Part shown: piece after piece, positions 51,143-61,100 of the stretch
Position numbering within the stretch: the stretch's first letter is position 1
Layout: the number at the start of each line of letters is the position of its first letter
Assembly (NCBI GenBank): GCA_021847425.1
Contig: JAJZRF010000004.1
Span: 1 to 64,000 of the forward strand
Reading direction: 5' to 3'
Length of the DNA stretch: 64,000 nucleotides
Source of the DNA: Deltaproteobacteria bacterium
GTDB taxonomy: Bacteria > Desulfobacterota > Desulfobulbia > Desulfobulbales > Desulfurivibrionaceae
The notes under the pieces: generated by a model
What the model was told of the DNA's origin: nothing
The model's input: the letters and a program-made list of their open reading frames with translations, nothing else
Database searches by the model: none
Made by a program: the position numbers and the translations under genes

Positions 51143-51631
51143 TCAAGGGAATCCTCCCTCGCTGGCGTTGATCTTGCCATACAGGGTGTTGGGCGGGGTA
51201 TAGATTTCGACCTCCCCATCCGCTCCCAGGCGGACCGTGGACCAGTCCTGGGGTGAGTACCAGATGCCGATCTCTTCCCCTTCCGCTGTGCGGATTATCT
51301 TTCCGTGATACCTGGTTTGCAGGTTGCGATGGGGGTTGTCGATGACCTCCATCCAGCCCCGCAGTTTCTTTTCCGTCAGCTCCACCGGAATCCAGAACTC
51401 TTTTTTCAGATGGTATTCCGGCCTGATCCCCAGGATGGCCAGGGGGAAATCCTCGGGGCCGCTGTAGTAATAGGTGTAGCCCGGCAAGGGGTGATACGAT
51501 TCCAGGGCCGCGTTGATGCGGAGGTCTTCATGGAAAACGTAGGCTGGCCGGCCGCAGGCGGCAGTCAGCAGGAGCAGCATCAGAAGAGCGAGGCGCTGCT
51601 TGGGAAGATGTTGTTTTACAGGGTTAGCCAT
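51143..51631 (-). CDS. Hypothetical lipoprotein
   Basis: A 162-residue exported protein with a lipobox (LLTAAC, Cys26). The mature part (RPAYVFHEDLRINAALESYHPLPGYTYYYSGP...) looks like a small beta-rich domain ending IYTPPNTLYGKINASEGGFP. I do not recognise the family. It lies between the macro gene and the aldolase. Confidence 0.75.
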   Translation of the reverse strand: MANPVKQHLPKQRLALLMLLLLTAACGRPAYVFHEDLRINAALESYHPLPGYTYYYSGPEDFPLAILGIRPEYHLKKEFWIPVELTEKKLRGWMEVIDNPHRNLQTRYHGKIIRTAEGEEIGIWYSPQDWSTVRLGADGEVEIYTPPNTLYGKINASEGGFP

Positions 51632-51691
51632 GGTCTCCTCCTCCAGTGCTTTTTCTCCATTATATGCAGAAATAGGGGGATGTGTGGCAAT

Positions 51692-51727
51692 AAAAAAGGC
51701 AGACCCCTGGAAGGAATCTGCCTTTTT
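51692..51727 (-). terminator. Intrinsic terminator after the aldolase gene
   Basis: On the minus strand AAAAAGGCAGA...(12-base loop)...TCTGCC pairs and is followed by six T. It lies 20 bases after the stop of the aldolase gene at 51748. The plus strand also ends in T, so it may work both ways. Confidence 0.85.
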
Positions 51728-51747
51728 GGAAAGCTGGACGGAAAAAT

Positions 51748-52698
51748 TCAGATTCCTGAAGCGGCGCTGGTCATCTGGTCATAGAATTCGGTAACCTGAT
51801 TCTTTTTTTCCGATTCCATGCAGGCCATGGCGGCCCTGGGATGCTGGTTAAGAACCCCGGAAACCATGTAGGGGATGAAGTAGCCCCAGTCGATTTTTTC
51901 CCGCCAGGGAAGGATCTGGTCCTCGATTACCTTGATCAGCGGGCGGACCTGGAACTTTGGATTCTTCAGGAAGGAAAGCAGCAGCTCCAGGGGGCAGTTG
52001 CCTGCGCCGCGGCCAATGCCGTACAGGGTGGCGTCCAGATAGTTGACCCCGCAGATGACGGAGGAGATGGTGTTGGCAAAGGCCAGCTGCTGATTGTTGT
52101 GGGCATGGATGCCGATGGTTTTGTCAGGCATCCGCTCCATGTACATCTTGGCCAGCACCTCGATGTCCTCCTGGTAGAAGGCGCCGAAGCTGTCCACCAG
52201 ATAGATCACCGGCACCCGGCACTTGGCCAGGTCGTTGAGCCCCTCTTCCAGATCCCGCGGACCCACGGTGGAAACCGCCATGAGGTTGATCGTGGTCTCA
52301 TAGCCTTTGTCCATGCAGTGGTGGGCCAGGTCGGCGGCCTTGTCGATCTGGTGGACATAGCAGGCCACCCGGATCATGTCCAGGGAGCCTTCCGAGCGCA
52401 CCGGGATGTCGTCGTAGTCGATGCGGCCGATATCGGCCATGGCCGAGAGCTTGATCTTCTTTTCCGAGTCCCCGATGATGCGTTTCAGGTCTTTTTCCCC
52501 GCAAAAGCGCCAGGGGCCGACTTCCTTGCGGTCAAAGGCGGATTCGGAGCTGAGGTAGCCGATCTCCATGTAATCGACCCCTGCCTCGGCAAGGGCATGG
52601 TACACCTGTCTGACAAAGGCATCGTCAAACTGCCATTTGTTCATCAAGCCGCCGTCGCGGACAGTACAGTCAATAACTTTAATTTCCGGTCTGAACAT
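51748..52698 (-). CDS. HMGL-type aldolase family protein
   Basis: A 316-residue TIM-barrel protein of the HMG-CoA lyase-like (DmpG/isopropylmalate synthase catalytic) group. Family marks: IDCTVRDGGLMNKWQFDD (metal Asp and Arg), MEIGYLS and GIHAHNNQQLAFANT (metal His-x-His). It lacks the C-terminal domain of isopropylmalate synthase and is close to 4-hydroxy-2-oxovalerate aldolase proteins of anaerobes. Substrate unknown. The end is set by a strong terminator. Confidence 0.87.
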   Translation of the reverse strand: MFRPEIKVIDCTVRDGGLMNKWQFDDAFVRQVYHALAEAGVDYMEIGYLSSESAFDRKEVGPWRFCGEKDLKRIIGDSEKKIKLSAMADIGRIDYDDIPVRSEGSLDMIRVACYVHQIDKAADLAHHCMDKGYETTINLMAVSTVGPRDLEEGLNDLAKCRVPVIYLVDSFGAFYQEDIEVLAKMYMERMPDKTIGIHAHNNQQLAFANTISSVICGVNYLDATLYGIGRGAGNCPLELLLSFLKNPKFQVRPLIKVIEDQILPWREKIDWGYFIPYMVSGVLNQHPRAAMACMESEKKNQVTEFYDQMTSAASGI

Positions 52699-52851
52699 GG
52701 GGAAGTCTCCTTGAAAAAGACGTAGGCCGCTGTTTCAGAATATCTCTCACCTCGGGGATATCGGAAGCGGCATAAGGAGCCGTAACGAAGCAGTCAGAAA
52801 TGTAGAGGTTATTGCGTAGCGGCTCCTAAATTTACCAAGTAAAGGAAGGGA

Positions 52852-53481
52852 TCATACCCGATCTTTTGCCACGCGGCAATGCTCAATGAAATTTTTTACG
52901 TTTTGCCCGATCAGCCCAAGGTTCTTCTCCCGCAGCGCCTTGCTGCCGAAAAGGCTGGCGGAAACCCCCACCGCTGCTGCGCCCGCGGCAAAATATTCCG
53001 GGAGATTGGCCAGGCTGACCCCGCCCACGGCGGCGAGCCGGAGATGATCGAAAGGACCCAGAAGATCTTTGATATACTGGGGGCCGCCCATGGCGCCGCA
53101 GGGAAAGACCTTGACCAGGTCGGCCCCGGCGGCCCAGGCTGCATACACCTCGGTGGGAGTCAGCGCTCCGGCGACAATGGGAACCCCTTCCGCTTTGGCA
53201 TACTCGATTACCCCGGGGTCCAGGTTGGGGCTCACCAAAAACATGGCCCCGGCCCCCACCGCCCGTCTGGCTTCCTCAAGATTGCGGATGGTGCCCATGC
53301 CCAACAGCCTGCCCTCGGGCACGGCGGGGCGGTATGCGGCAACGATTTCCTCGGCGCCTGGGGTGTTCATGGTGACTTCCATGGCCGTAAGCCCGGCGGC
53401 AAAGGAGATCTGCATGACCTCGCCGAAGAAATCCCCCTCCACCCCACGCAGTATGCCGATTACCGGAACCTCAAGCTCCAT
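52852..53481 (-). CDS. eda: KDPG/KHG-type aldolase
   Basis: A 209-residue bifunctional 2-keto-3-deoxy-6-phosphogluconate/4-hydroxy-2-oxoglutarate aldolase. The Schiff-base Lys is in DLVKVFPCGAMGG, the acid in AMEVTMNTPGA, and the phosphate-binding loop in AVGGVSLANL. AAGGAG stands 6 nt before the start. There is no edd gene near, so the Entner-Doudoroff path is not shown. Between this gene and the aldolase at 51748 lies a 153-base space with a short inverted repeat. Confidence 0.9.
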   Translation of the reverse strand: MELEVPVIGILRGVEGDFFGEVMQISFAAGLTAMEVTMNTPGAEEIVAAYRPAVPEGRLLGMGTIRNLEEARRAVGAGAMFLVSPNLDPGVIEYAKAEGVPIVAGALTPTEVYAAWAAGADLVKVFPCGAMGGPQYIKDLLGPFDHLRLAAVGGVSLANLPEYFAAGAAAVGVSASLFGSKALREKNLGLIGQNVKNFIEHCRVAKDRV

Positions 53482-53567
53482 GGCTTGCTCCTTTTCAGGT
53501 TTTTTCGCCGGGTATTGTACCACGCAAAACAGGGAGCGCACGCAGGATTTGCCCCAGCATCTTCCGT

Positions 53568-56111
53568 CTATTTTCTGGGTTTGCTCCGGCGGGTGGGCTG
53601 GGCCTGCCAAGGGTCGTCCGGCCAGTGATGTTTGGGATAGCGGCCCCGGAGTTCCTTTTTTACCTCATGGTAGGCGCCCTCCCAGAAGCCGTGCAGATCC
53701 TGGGTGATCTGCACGGGGCGCTGGGCCGGGGAAAGCAGGTGAAGAAGGACCGGCACCGTATTGTTGCAGATCCGCGGGGTGTCGGCAAGCCCGAACATCT
53801 CCTGGAGGCGCACCGCCAGCACCGGCGGCTCGCCTGGGGTGTAGCGCAACCGGACCTTGGAACCGCTGGGCACCGTGAGATGGGAGGGGGCCTCCTGGTC
53901 CAGCTGTTTTTGCTGGCGCCAGTCGAGCATTCCGGAGAGGATACCGGAGAGGTCGAGTTTTTTGAGATGTTCCACGCTGCGCATCCCGGCGAGATAGGGG
54001 GCCAGCCACTGCGCAAGATTTTCAAGCAACCAACCATCCGAGACATCAGGCCAGCCCGCTTCCGGCTGCCAGAGGCGCATGCTTATGATCCGTGCCTGCA
54101 ACTCCTTGGCCTTGTCGCTCCAGGGCAGGGCCGCAAGACCACGGCTGCGGATGGAGGAGAGCAGGGCCTCCAGCACCGCCCCGGCGGAGGGCTTTGCCAG
54201 AGGGGCTGACTCCAGGACAAGCGCATCCAGCCGCAGGAGGCGCTGACCCTTCACCGTGTTGCTCTGCTCGTCCCAGGACACCTTCTCCTCACGTTCCAGC
54301 CGGGGGGCGAACAGGGTCAGCAGGGCTTCCCTGGTCAGGGGGGCGGCGAGAAAGATTCTCCCCTCGATTTTGCCCGCGTCAAGTTCGGCCACCGCCAGGT
54401 ATTCGTGGGCAGCGAGGCGGTCGTGTGCTGGGAGAGCCGCGCCGCGGCCGGAGGTCAGCTTGTACTGGCCCTGGCCGGCGACCCTCCGCTGTCCGATCCG
54501 GTCCGGAAAGGCCAGGGCCAGGAGTTCGCCCGCGCCCGCCGCTGGCACGGCTCTATCATCGCCCTTGCCCCGGGCGGGTTTGGGCAGATGCTCCCGAAGC
54601 TGTCTGCTGGTCTGGATCACCCTGCGGCAGCCATCGGTGTCCGCCTCCAGGGATTGAGCGGCTGCCCGGCCATCGCTGCGGAAGGCAGCCAGGGCGTGGA
54701 GCCGGTCTTCGATATCCGCCGAGCGGTCCCTTCCCTTGAGGATGTCGCGTTCCGACAGCAGGGCCGCCAGGTCGCAGGCCAGACCGGTCGCCCCAAGCTT
54801 GGCAGCCGCAAGCAGCATGTGGCCAAGGCGCGGGTGAGTGGGGAGGTCGGCCATTTTTTTGCCAAGGGGAGTGATGCGCCCTTGTTGATCCAGGGCCCCG
54901 AGCGTCAGCAGCACCGATTGCGCCTGGGCGAAATGCCCGGCTGGCGGCGGATCGAGCCAGCGCAGGGCCTCAGGGTCATGCACCCCCCAGCGGGCCAGGT
55001 CCAGGACCAGCTGGCTCAGGTCGGCGGTCATGATCTCCGGCGGATCGAAGGGCTTGAGGCAGTGATCTTCGCCCGTGCTCCACAACCGGTAGCAGTAACC
55101 CGGGCCAAGGCGTCCGGCCCGGCCGGCGCGCTGGGTGGCCGAGGCGTGCGAGATGCGCTGGGTGGTCAGGCGGCTCAGGCCGCTGTTGGGGTCGAACTGC
55201 GGGGCCCGTTTCCAGCCGCTGTCCACCACGGTATGGATGCCCTCGATGGTGACGCTGGTTTCGGCAATGGGCGTGGCCAGGATGATGCGCCGTTTTCCTT
55301 CCCGGTCCGGCTGCACTGCGGCGGTCTGGGCGGCGAGGCTCAGATCGCCGTAGAGAGGATGGATGGCGATTCCGGCGGGGGGCAGAGCCGTATTCAGCAG
55401 CGCCTGGGTATGTCGAATCTCCGCACCGCCGGGGAGAAAGGCCAGAATATCGCCCGGTTGCTCGGCCAGACCCCTGTGGATGGCCGCAGCCACCTGTTTG
55501 GCGATTTCGCGGGGCTGGGGTTGGAGCAGTTGCCCGGCCCGGCAGTATTCCACGCCCACGGGATAACTCCGGCCCGTGCCCAAAACCACCGGGGCGTTAT
55601 CAAGCAGTCGGCTGATCGCCCCGGTATCCAGGGTGGCGGACATGATCAGCAGCTTGAGATCCTCCCGCAGGCTGGTCATCACATCAAGGCAGAGGGCCAG
55701 GGCCAGATCACCCTGCAGGCTGCGTTCGTGGAACTCGTCAAAAATCACCAGCCCCACCCCGGTCAGCTCGGGATCGTCCTGCATCCTCCGGGTGAGCACC
55801 CCTTCGGTAACCACCTCCACCCTGGTTGTCGCGGAAACCTGCGTTTCAAAACGAACCCGGTAGCCCACGGTCCGGCCGACCTCCTCCCCCAGTTGCCGGG
55901 CCATGAAACCGGCGGCCAGCCGGGCGGCCAGGCGGCGCGGCTCCAGCATCAGGATGGTTTTTCCCGCCAGCCAGGGTTCACTTAGCAGGGCCAGGGGCGC
56001 CACCGTGGTTTTGCCCGAACCGGGCGGAGCGCTGAGCACCACCGCCTCGCGGCTGGCCAGTTGCGCCCGCAGCTCCGGCAGGATTTCATGGATGGGGAGT
56101 GTGCAGTCCAA
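53568..56111 (-). CDS. hrpB: ATP-dependent helicase HrpB
   Basis: An 847-residue DEAH-box-type RNA helicase. Motifs: Walker A PGSGKTTVAP (about 34), motif II DEFHERS (variant of DEAH), motif III SATLDTG, motif VI ATQRAGRAGRLG. The C-terminal region is the HrpB-specific extension (HA2 then HrpB_C; LPSWSD-like). Normal length for HrpB. Its role is poorly known, in RNA metabolism. The ATG is 9 bases downstream of the Ada-like gene stop, so the two are co-transcribed. Confidence 0.96.
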   Translation of the reverse strand: MDCTLPIHEILPELRAQLASREAVVLSAPPGSGKTTVAPLALLSEPWLAGKTILMLEPRRLAARLAAGFMARQLGEEVGRTVGYRVRFETQVSATTRVEVVTEGVLTRRMQDDPELTGVGLVIFDEFHERSLQGDLALALCLDVMTSLREDLKLLIMSATLDTGAISRLLDNAPVVLGTGRSYPVGVEYCRAGQLLQPQPREIAKQVAAAIHRGLAEQPGDILAFLPGGAEIRHTQALLNTALPPAGIAIHPLYGDLSLAAQTAAVQPDREGKRRIILATPIAETSVTIEGIHTVVDSGWKRAPQFDPNSGLSRLTTQRISHASATQRAGRAGRLGPGYCYRLWSTGEDHCLKPFDPPEIMTADLSQLVLDLARWGVHDPEALRWLDPPPAGHFAQAQSVLLTLGALDQQGRITPLGKKMADLPTHPRLGHMLLAAAKLGATGLACDLAALLSERDILKGRDRSADIEDRLHALAAFRSDGRAAAQSLEADTDGCRRVIQTSRQLREHLPKPARGKGDDRAVPAAGAGELLALAFPDRIGQRRVAGQGQYKLTSGRGAALPAHDRLAAHEYLAVAELDAGKIEGRIFLAAPLTREALLTLFAPRLEREEKVSWDEQSNTVKGQRLLRLDALVLESAPLAKPSAGAVLEALLSSIRSRGLAALPWSDKAKELQARIISMRLWQPEAGWPDVSDGWLLENLAQWLAPYLAGMRSVEHLKKLDLSGILSGMLDWRQQKQLDQEAPSHLTVPSGSKVRLRYTPGEPPVLAVRLQEMFGLADTPRICNNTVPVLLHLLSPAQRPVQITQDLHGFWEGAYHEVKKELRGRYPKHHWPDDPWQAQPTRRSKPRK

Positions 56112-56120
56112 GGGAATATC

Positions 56121-56972
56121 CTAATCCAAAGTCTCGACGGGGGAGCGTAGTCCACTTTCCCAGGCGACAACCGCACGTTTACGGACCTGGCCCCACCGAT
56201 AATCGCCCATCACGCCCGTCTCCCGAATCACCCGATGACAAGGAACGAGGTAGGCCAACGGGTTTTGCCCCACCGCAGTCCCCACGGCGCGGGCGGCAGC
56301 GGGTTTGCCCAGGGCCGAGGCCAGATGTCCGTAGCTGACAAGGGTGCCGGGCGGCACCTGCAATAATGCCCGCCAGACCCTAAGCTGAAAGACCGTGCCC
56401 TGCACAAACGCCCGCAAGGCTGGCTGCGCACGGCTCTGGCCGGGTCGCGCAAAAACCCGGGCAGCTATCCGCGCAGCGGCTGAGTCGTCTCGCTGCAACC
56501 GCGCCTGCGGCCAATTCCCCTGAAGCGCTGTCCACTCTGCCTGGCCGTCTTGCGAGGCGACGAAAGAGAGATGGCAAATGCCGCGGGGGCTCTCACCCAC
56601 CAGACATCTCCCAAAGGGGCTTTCGGCAAGGCCGGCCGAGATCGTCCAGCCCTCGCCGCCGGATTTCAATTCGCCGGGCGAGGCGGCCTCCAGGGTGACA
56701 CAGAGGTCGTGCAAGCGGCCAGGGCCGGAAAGTCCGGAAATCAGGGAGGCGTCCAGCACACTTTTCCCCTGGCGCAGCAGTTCCTTGGCATGGGCAAGCG
56801 TGAGGCACTGGAGGAAATCCTTGGGCGTGATTGCCGCCCAAGCAAGGAACAGGCGGTGAAAATGGAACTGGCTCAAGCCGAGGTATTCCGCCAAGGTCGC
56901 CAAGTCGGGCTGTTCGGTGTGGTGTTCATCCAGATAGCGGATGACGAGAGCAATGCGTTCGTAATCGTTCAT
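56121..56972 (-). CDS. Ada-like AraC/O6-methylguanine-DNA methyltransferase
   Basis: A 283-residue protein. Residues 1-95 are an AraC-type HTH (LATLAEYLGLSQFHFHRLFLAWAAITP), and the rest is a methylguanine methyltransferase with the acceptor Cys in LVPCHRVIRE and the RAVGTAVGQNPLAYL loop. It is shorter than E. coli Ada (354) and lacks the N-terminal Zn domain that senses methyl phosphotriesters, so it may repair without inducing by that route. Confidence 0.93.
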   Translation of the reverse strand: MNDYERIALVIRYLDEHHTEQPDLATLAEYLGLSQFHFHRLFLAWAAITPKDFLQCLTLAHAKELLRQGKSVLDASLISGLSGPGRLHDLCVTLEAASPGELKSGGEGWTISAGLAESPFGRCLVGESPRGICHLSFVASQDGQAEWTALQGNWPQARLQRDDSAAARIAARVFARPGQSRAQPALRAFVQGTVFQLRVWRALLQVPPGTLVSYGHLASALGKPAAARAVGTAVGQNPLAYLVPCHRVIRETGVMGDYRWGQVRKRAVVAWESGLRSPVETLD

Positions 56973-57087
56973 GTATCCATGATGCCACGAATGGGGGGGC
57001 GTTTCCACCCGATTCTTGCGGTGCTTTAATGTGGACCGCCTCACAGTGACGATGGCTAAATGATGCGGATACTCCCTGCATGTGCAG

Positions 57088-58188
57088 TCATTTCGAATCG
57101 GCGAACCGTTGGGCAATAGCCTTCATCTCATCGGCAATAGCGGCAAAGGCGTCGGTTACGTCCGGGTCGAAATGCCCCCCCTTTCCCGCCAGGATTATGG
57201 CAATGGCCTTCTCGTGGGGAAGACTTTCCTTGTATACCCGGCGGCTGATCAGGGCATCGAAAACGTCTGCCAGGGCCATCAGCCGGGCGCAAATGGGAAT
57301 CGCCTCCCCGGCCAACCCTTGGGGATAACCGCTGCCGTCCCATTTTTCATGGTGGCTCAGGGCAATCTGCTTGGCGCAGAACAAAAATTCTATCTCCATG
57401 CCGAGTTCGGTTTCGGCACGTTCAATAGCTTCCTTGCCCAAGGTGGTGTGCGTCTTCATGATTTCGAACTCTTCCGGCTCGAATTTCCCGGGTTTGAGCA
57501 GGATGCTGTCGGGAATGCCGACCTTGCCGATGTCGTGAAGGGGGGCAGACTTAACCAGAACCTCGATCTGGCGCGGCGTCAGATCGGCGGAAAAACGCGG
57601 ATGCGTTTTCAGTTGCTCGGCCAAGGCCCTGACGTATTGCTGGGTACGCCGTATGTGGTTGCCGGTTTCATTGTCGCGGGTTTCGGCAAGGGAAGCCATG
57701 GCCAGGATCGTCACATTCTGGATTGCCGTCACTTCCCGCGTTCGCCTGGCAACCTCGTTCTCCAGAAAGGCATTTTGGTCCCTGAGGAAATCGCGGGCGA
57801 CCTTGTTCTCGAGATGCGTCTTGATCCGGGCCAGAACGATGGGGGGACTGACCGGCTTGGTGATGTAGTCAACGGCCCCCATTTCCAGCCCCAGCTTTTC
57901 ATCCTCCATTTCGCTCATCGCCGTCAGAAAGATGATCGGGATGTCGCTCGTGGCCGGATCTGCCTTCAATTCCCGGCAGACATCGTAACCGGAAAGGCCC
58001 GGCATCATGATGTCAAGCAAAATGAGGTCGGGAGGGTTGTCGCTCCGCGCGATCTTCAACGCCCGTTCTCCGTTGCTGGCCCCCTTGACGGTATAATGTT
58101 CCTTGAGCAGACTAAACATAAGAGTCAGGTTGTCGGGGGTGTCGTCTACGACAAGGAGCGATGGTTTGGGCGAATCGGACGGTTTCAT
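57088..58188 (-). CDS. Response regulator with HD-GYP output (c-di-GMP phosphodiesterase)
   Basis: A 366-residue protein. Receiver domain residues 10-125 (LLVVDDTPDNL; phosphoacceptor Asp in LILLDIMMPGLSG; Lys in ITKPVSP). HD-GYP domain residues 170-355 with PLHDIGKVG and HHEKWDGSGYPQG, all metal ligands present. It starts 7 bases after the stop of the hybrid kinase, so phosphorelay then c-di-GMP hydrolysis is the expected order. GGAGG lies 10 nt before ATG. Confidence 0.95.
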   Translation of the reverse strand: MKPSDSPKPSLLVVDDTPDNLTLMFSLLKEHYTVKGASNGERALKIARSDNPPDLILLDIMMPGLSGYDVCRELKADPATSDIPIIFLTAMSEMEDEKLGLEMGAVDYITKPVSPPIVLARIKTHLENKVARDFLRDQNAFLENEVARRTREVTAIQNVTILAMASLAETRDNETGNHIRRTQQYVRALAEQLKTHPRFSADLTPRQIEVLVKSAPLHDIGKVGIPDSILLKPGKFEPEEFEIMKTHTTLGKEAIERAETELGMEIEFLFCAKQIALSHHEKWDGSGYPQGLAGEAIPICARLMALADVFDALISRRVYKESLPHEKAIAIILAGKGGHFDPDVTDAFAAIADEMKAIAQRFADSK

Positions 58189-58195
58189 TGCCAGG

Positions 58196-61100
58196 TTACC
58201 TCCTTTCCATTGACCCGATGACGCGCCGCAGGGCTTCGATGGCGGCATCAACATCAAAACCCGCAACAGCCAGAGCTACCTTTCTCGCCTGCTCCGCCAG
58301 ATGTGTTCCTTTCGTTGCCGCCACAAGCTCTTCGGCGGCATCACCGGCTGCCAGGTCGTCATTTTCCAGCAGCGCCAACAGCTTATCGATCAAGGGTTGC
58401 AGTTGCCCCTTGTCAAGCCGCACGGCATGGGCCGGCGCCGCACCTGCGTCCAGGGTTGCCAGGCCGTCGATGACCGGCCGCAACGCATCGAGCGTTAACG
58501 TCAACAACCGGTTGATCTCGTCGTGTTCGGCCTTATCGCGACAGGCGTATTCCAATTGGGCGGCGGTATGCTGCACCTCCTTTGCGCCGATATTCCCGGC
58601 GGTTCCCTTGAGTGTGTGCGCCGCTCTCGCCGCTGCCGAGGCATCCGGATCCCGCCGGGCCAGCTCGAATGCCTCGGCGAAGCTGCCCTGGCTGTCCCGG
58701 AACTTGGCGAGCAACTTCCGGTAGAGCGAAGGATCGCTCATGGTGGTGGCAAGTCCGGTATTCGTGTCGATGCCGGGCAGGTCCGGAAGCATATCGGAGA
58801 CTGCTTCGCTCATCGGCTGCGTGTGCATGTCCGGCGCTGGGTCAGCCGGGTTGGCCGGCACGATCCAGCGTGCAAGGGTATCGAACATGGCGTTGACGTT
58901 GAGCGGCTTGCCGATATGATCGCACATGCCCGCGCCAAGAACCTTTTCCCGCTCTCCGGCGATGACGTTGGCGGTCATCGCAATGATCGGCAATGTCGCC
59001 CAAGCCGGATTCCGGCGGATCTGGCGGGTTGCCGTGTAGCCGTCCATCACCGGCATCTGGCAGTCCATCAGCACCCCGTCGAACCGGGCATCACCGGCCA
59101 GCAGATCGAGCGCTTCCTGGCCGTTCGTGGCCAGCACGACCTCGACGCCGGCATTCCCCAGCAGTTCCAGCGCAAGTTCCTGATTCATTTCGTTGTCCTC
59201 CACCAGCAGCAGCCGCGCCCCCCGGAGTTTGCGCATGGCCTCGTTCTGCTGCAAAGCCCTTTCCGTTGCGCGGCCCGCGCTAATGACCGCCTTGCCCAGT
59301 GTTGCGCCAATAGCCTCCAGCAGGGCCGAGGCGGTCACCGGCTTGGTCAGCACGGTGTGCAGGGGCACGCCGCGTTTCTCCGCCGAGGTGAGCACATCCT
59401 CCCTGCCGTAACCGGTAACCATGATAACCTTCGACTCATGGGCAAGGCCCGCTTCCCGCATCTGCCGGATGCATTCGACGCCATCGATGGAGGGCATCTT
59501 CCAGTCCATGAGGACGAGGCCATAAGGGGCAGCCTGCCTGTCTGCCAACCCGATCATTTCCAACGCCTGGCGGCCATCGGTGGCCACTTCGACCTCCATG
59601 CCGTAGGTTCTGGTCATGGTGGCCAGAATTTCCCGGGCAGCGGCACTGTCATCGGCAACCAATACCCGGACCCCGGCCAATTCATCGGCGCGGATCATGC
59701 GCCGCGGCATCTGTTCAGCCTGGAGGCCGAACCTGGCATTAAAATGGAAGGTTGATCCCTTGCCGTATTCGCTCGCCACCCAGATCTTGCCATGCATCAG
59801 TTCAACGAGATTCTTGGAAATCACCAGTCCCAGGCCAGTGCCGCCATATTTACGGGTTGTTGAGCTATCGGCCTGACTGAAGGATTGGAAGAGCTTCTGC
59901 TGATGTTCCCAGGTCATGCCGATTCCTGAATCCTGGACCCAGAAGTGCAACTCCACCTCCTGGGGGGTGAGTGCCACGGTTTCAATGCCGACGATGATTT
60001 CTCCGTACTCGGTGAATTTCAGGGCGTTATTGCCAAGATTCACGAGTACCTGCCCCAAGCGCAGCGGGTCGCCTATGAGTGCGGTGGGAATCTCCGGGGC
60101 AATATTGAAGAGCAGTTCCAACCCCTTGTCCTCCGCCCGGATACCGAGCAGGTTGGCCAGGTTGTCCATGACGTCTTCCAATTGGAAGTCAATCTTCTCC
60201 ATTGACAGCTTGCCGGCCTCGATTTTGGAAAAATCAAGAATCTCGTTGATGATGCCAAGGAGGTTGTCGGCGGCGCGATGAATCTTCTGGACATAGTTAT
60301 GCTGCTTGGCAGTGAGTTCCGTCTGCAGGGCCAGGTACGACATGCCGATGATGGCATTCATCGGCGTACGGATCTCATGGCTCATGTTGGCCAGGAAATC
60401 CGCCTTGGCCTGGGACGCCCGCTCCGCTGCCTCCCGGGCGGCGGCCAGTTCGTCTTCGAACTGTTTGCGCTCCGTCTGGTCCAGAACCACCTCGATTGCC
60501 CCGGTGATGGTGCCTTCCGCATCGCGCAGTATCCCCGCACTGCCCTGGAGCCAGGCATTGCGTCCGCTCCGCATGGTGACATGGCTCTCGGCGAAGAGCG
60601 TGTCGCCCGTTTTCCGGACGTGGCTGTAGGTGCCCTGCAGCAGTTCATGTTCCGGCAGGAATACCAGATCGATAAGAATCGGCCGGCGTTTGCCATAGAA
60701 CGCCACGGCATATTCGTGATCGCCCTTGCCGATGATGTCGGCGGCCTCAACGCCGGTCAGCTGTTCGGCGGCCCGGTTCCAGGCGGTGACGATCCCGTCG
60801 CGGTCGATGACGAAGGTGGCTCCCGGCAGCAGGTCGATGATCTGGGCCAGTTGGCGTTCCGAGGCCTGCAACTCGTCCTCAAGCTGCTTGTGTTCGTTTA
60901 TATCGCGCACCGTCTCGATGCCGCCGGTGACGTTGCCCTGGGCGTCGTGCAGCAAGGTGGCGTAGGCCTGAATCCAAAGCTCCTTGCCGCGGGGACGGAT
61001 ATAGGCCTCACCGGAGATGACATCGTCGGCAAGCCGGACATACTGATATCTCTCATAGGCCTTCTGGGCGGGAGACAAGACCATGTCAATCATGATCGGC

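Noticed and set aside
54405-55985. Plus-strand frame of 526 codons inside hrpB
   Set aside because: Antisense to all helicase motifs of HrpB; composition artefact of high GC.
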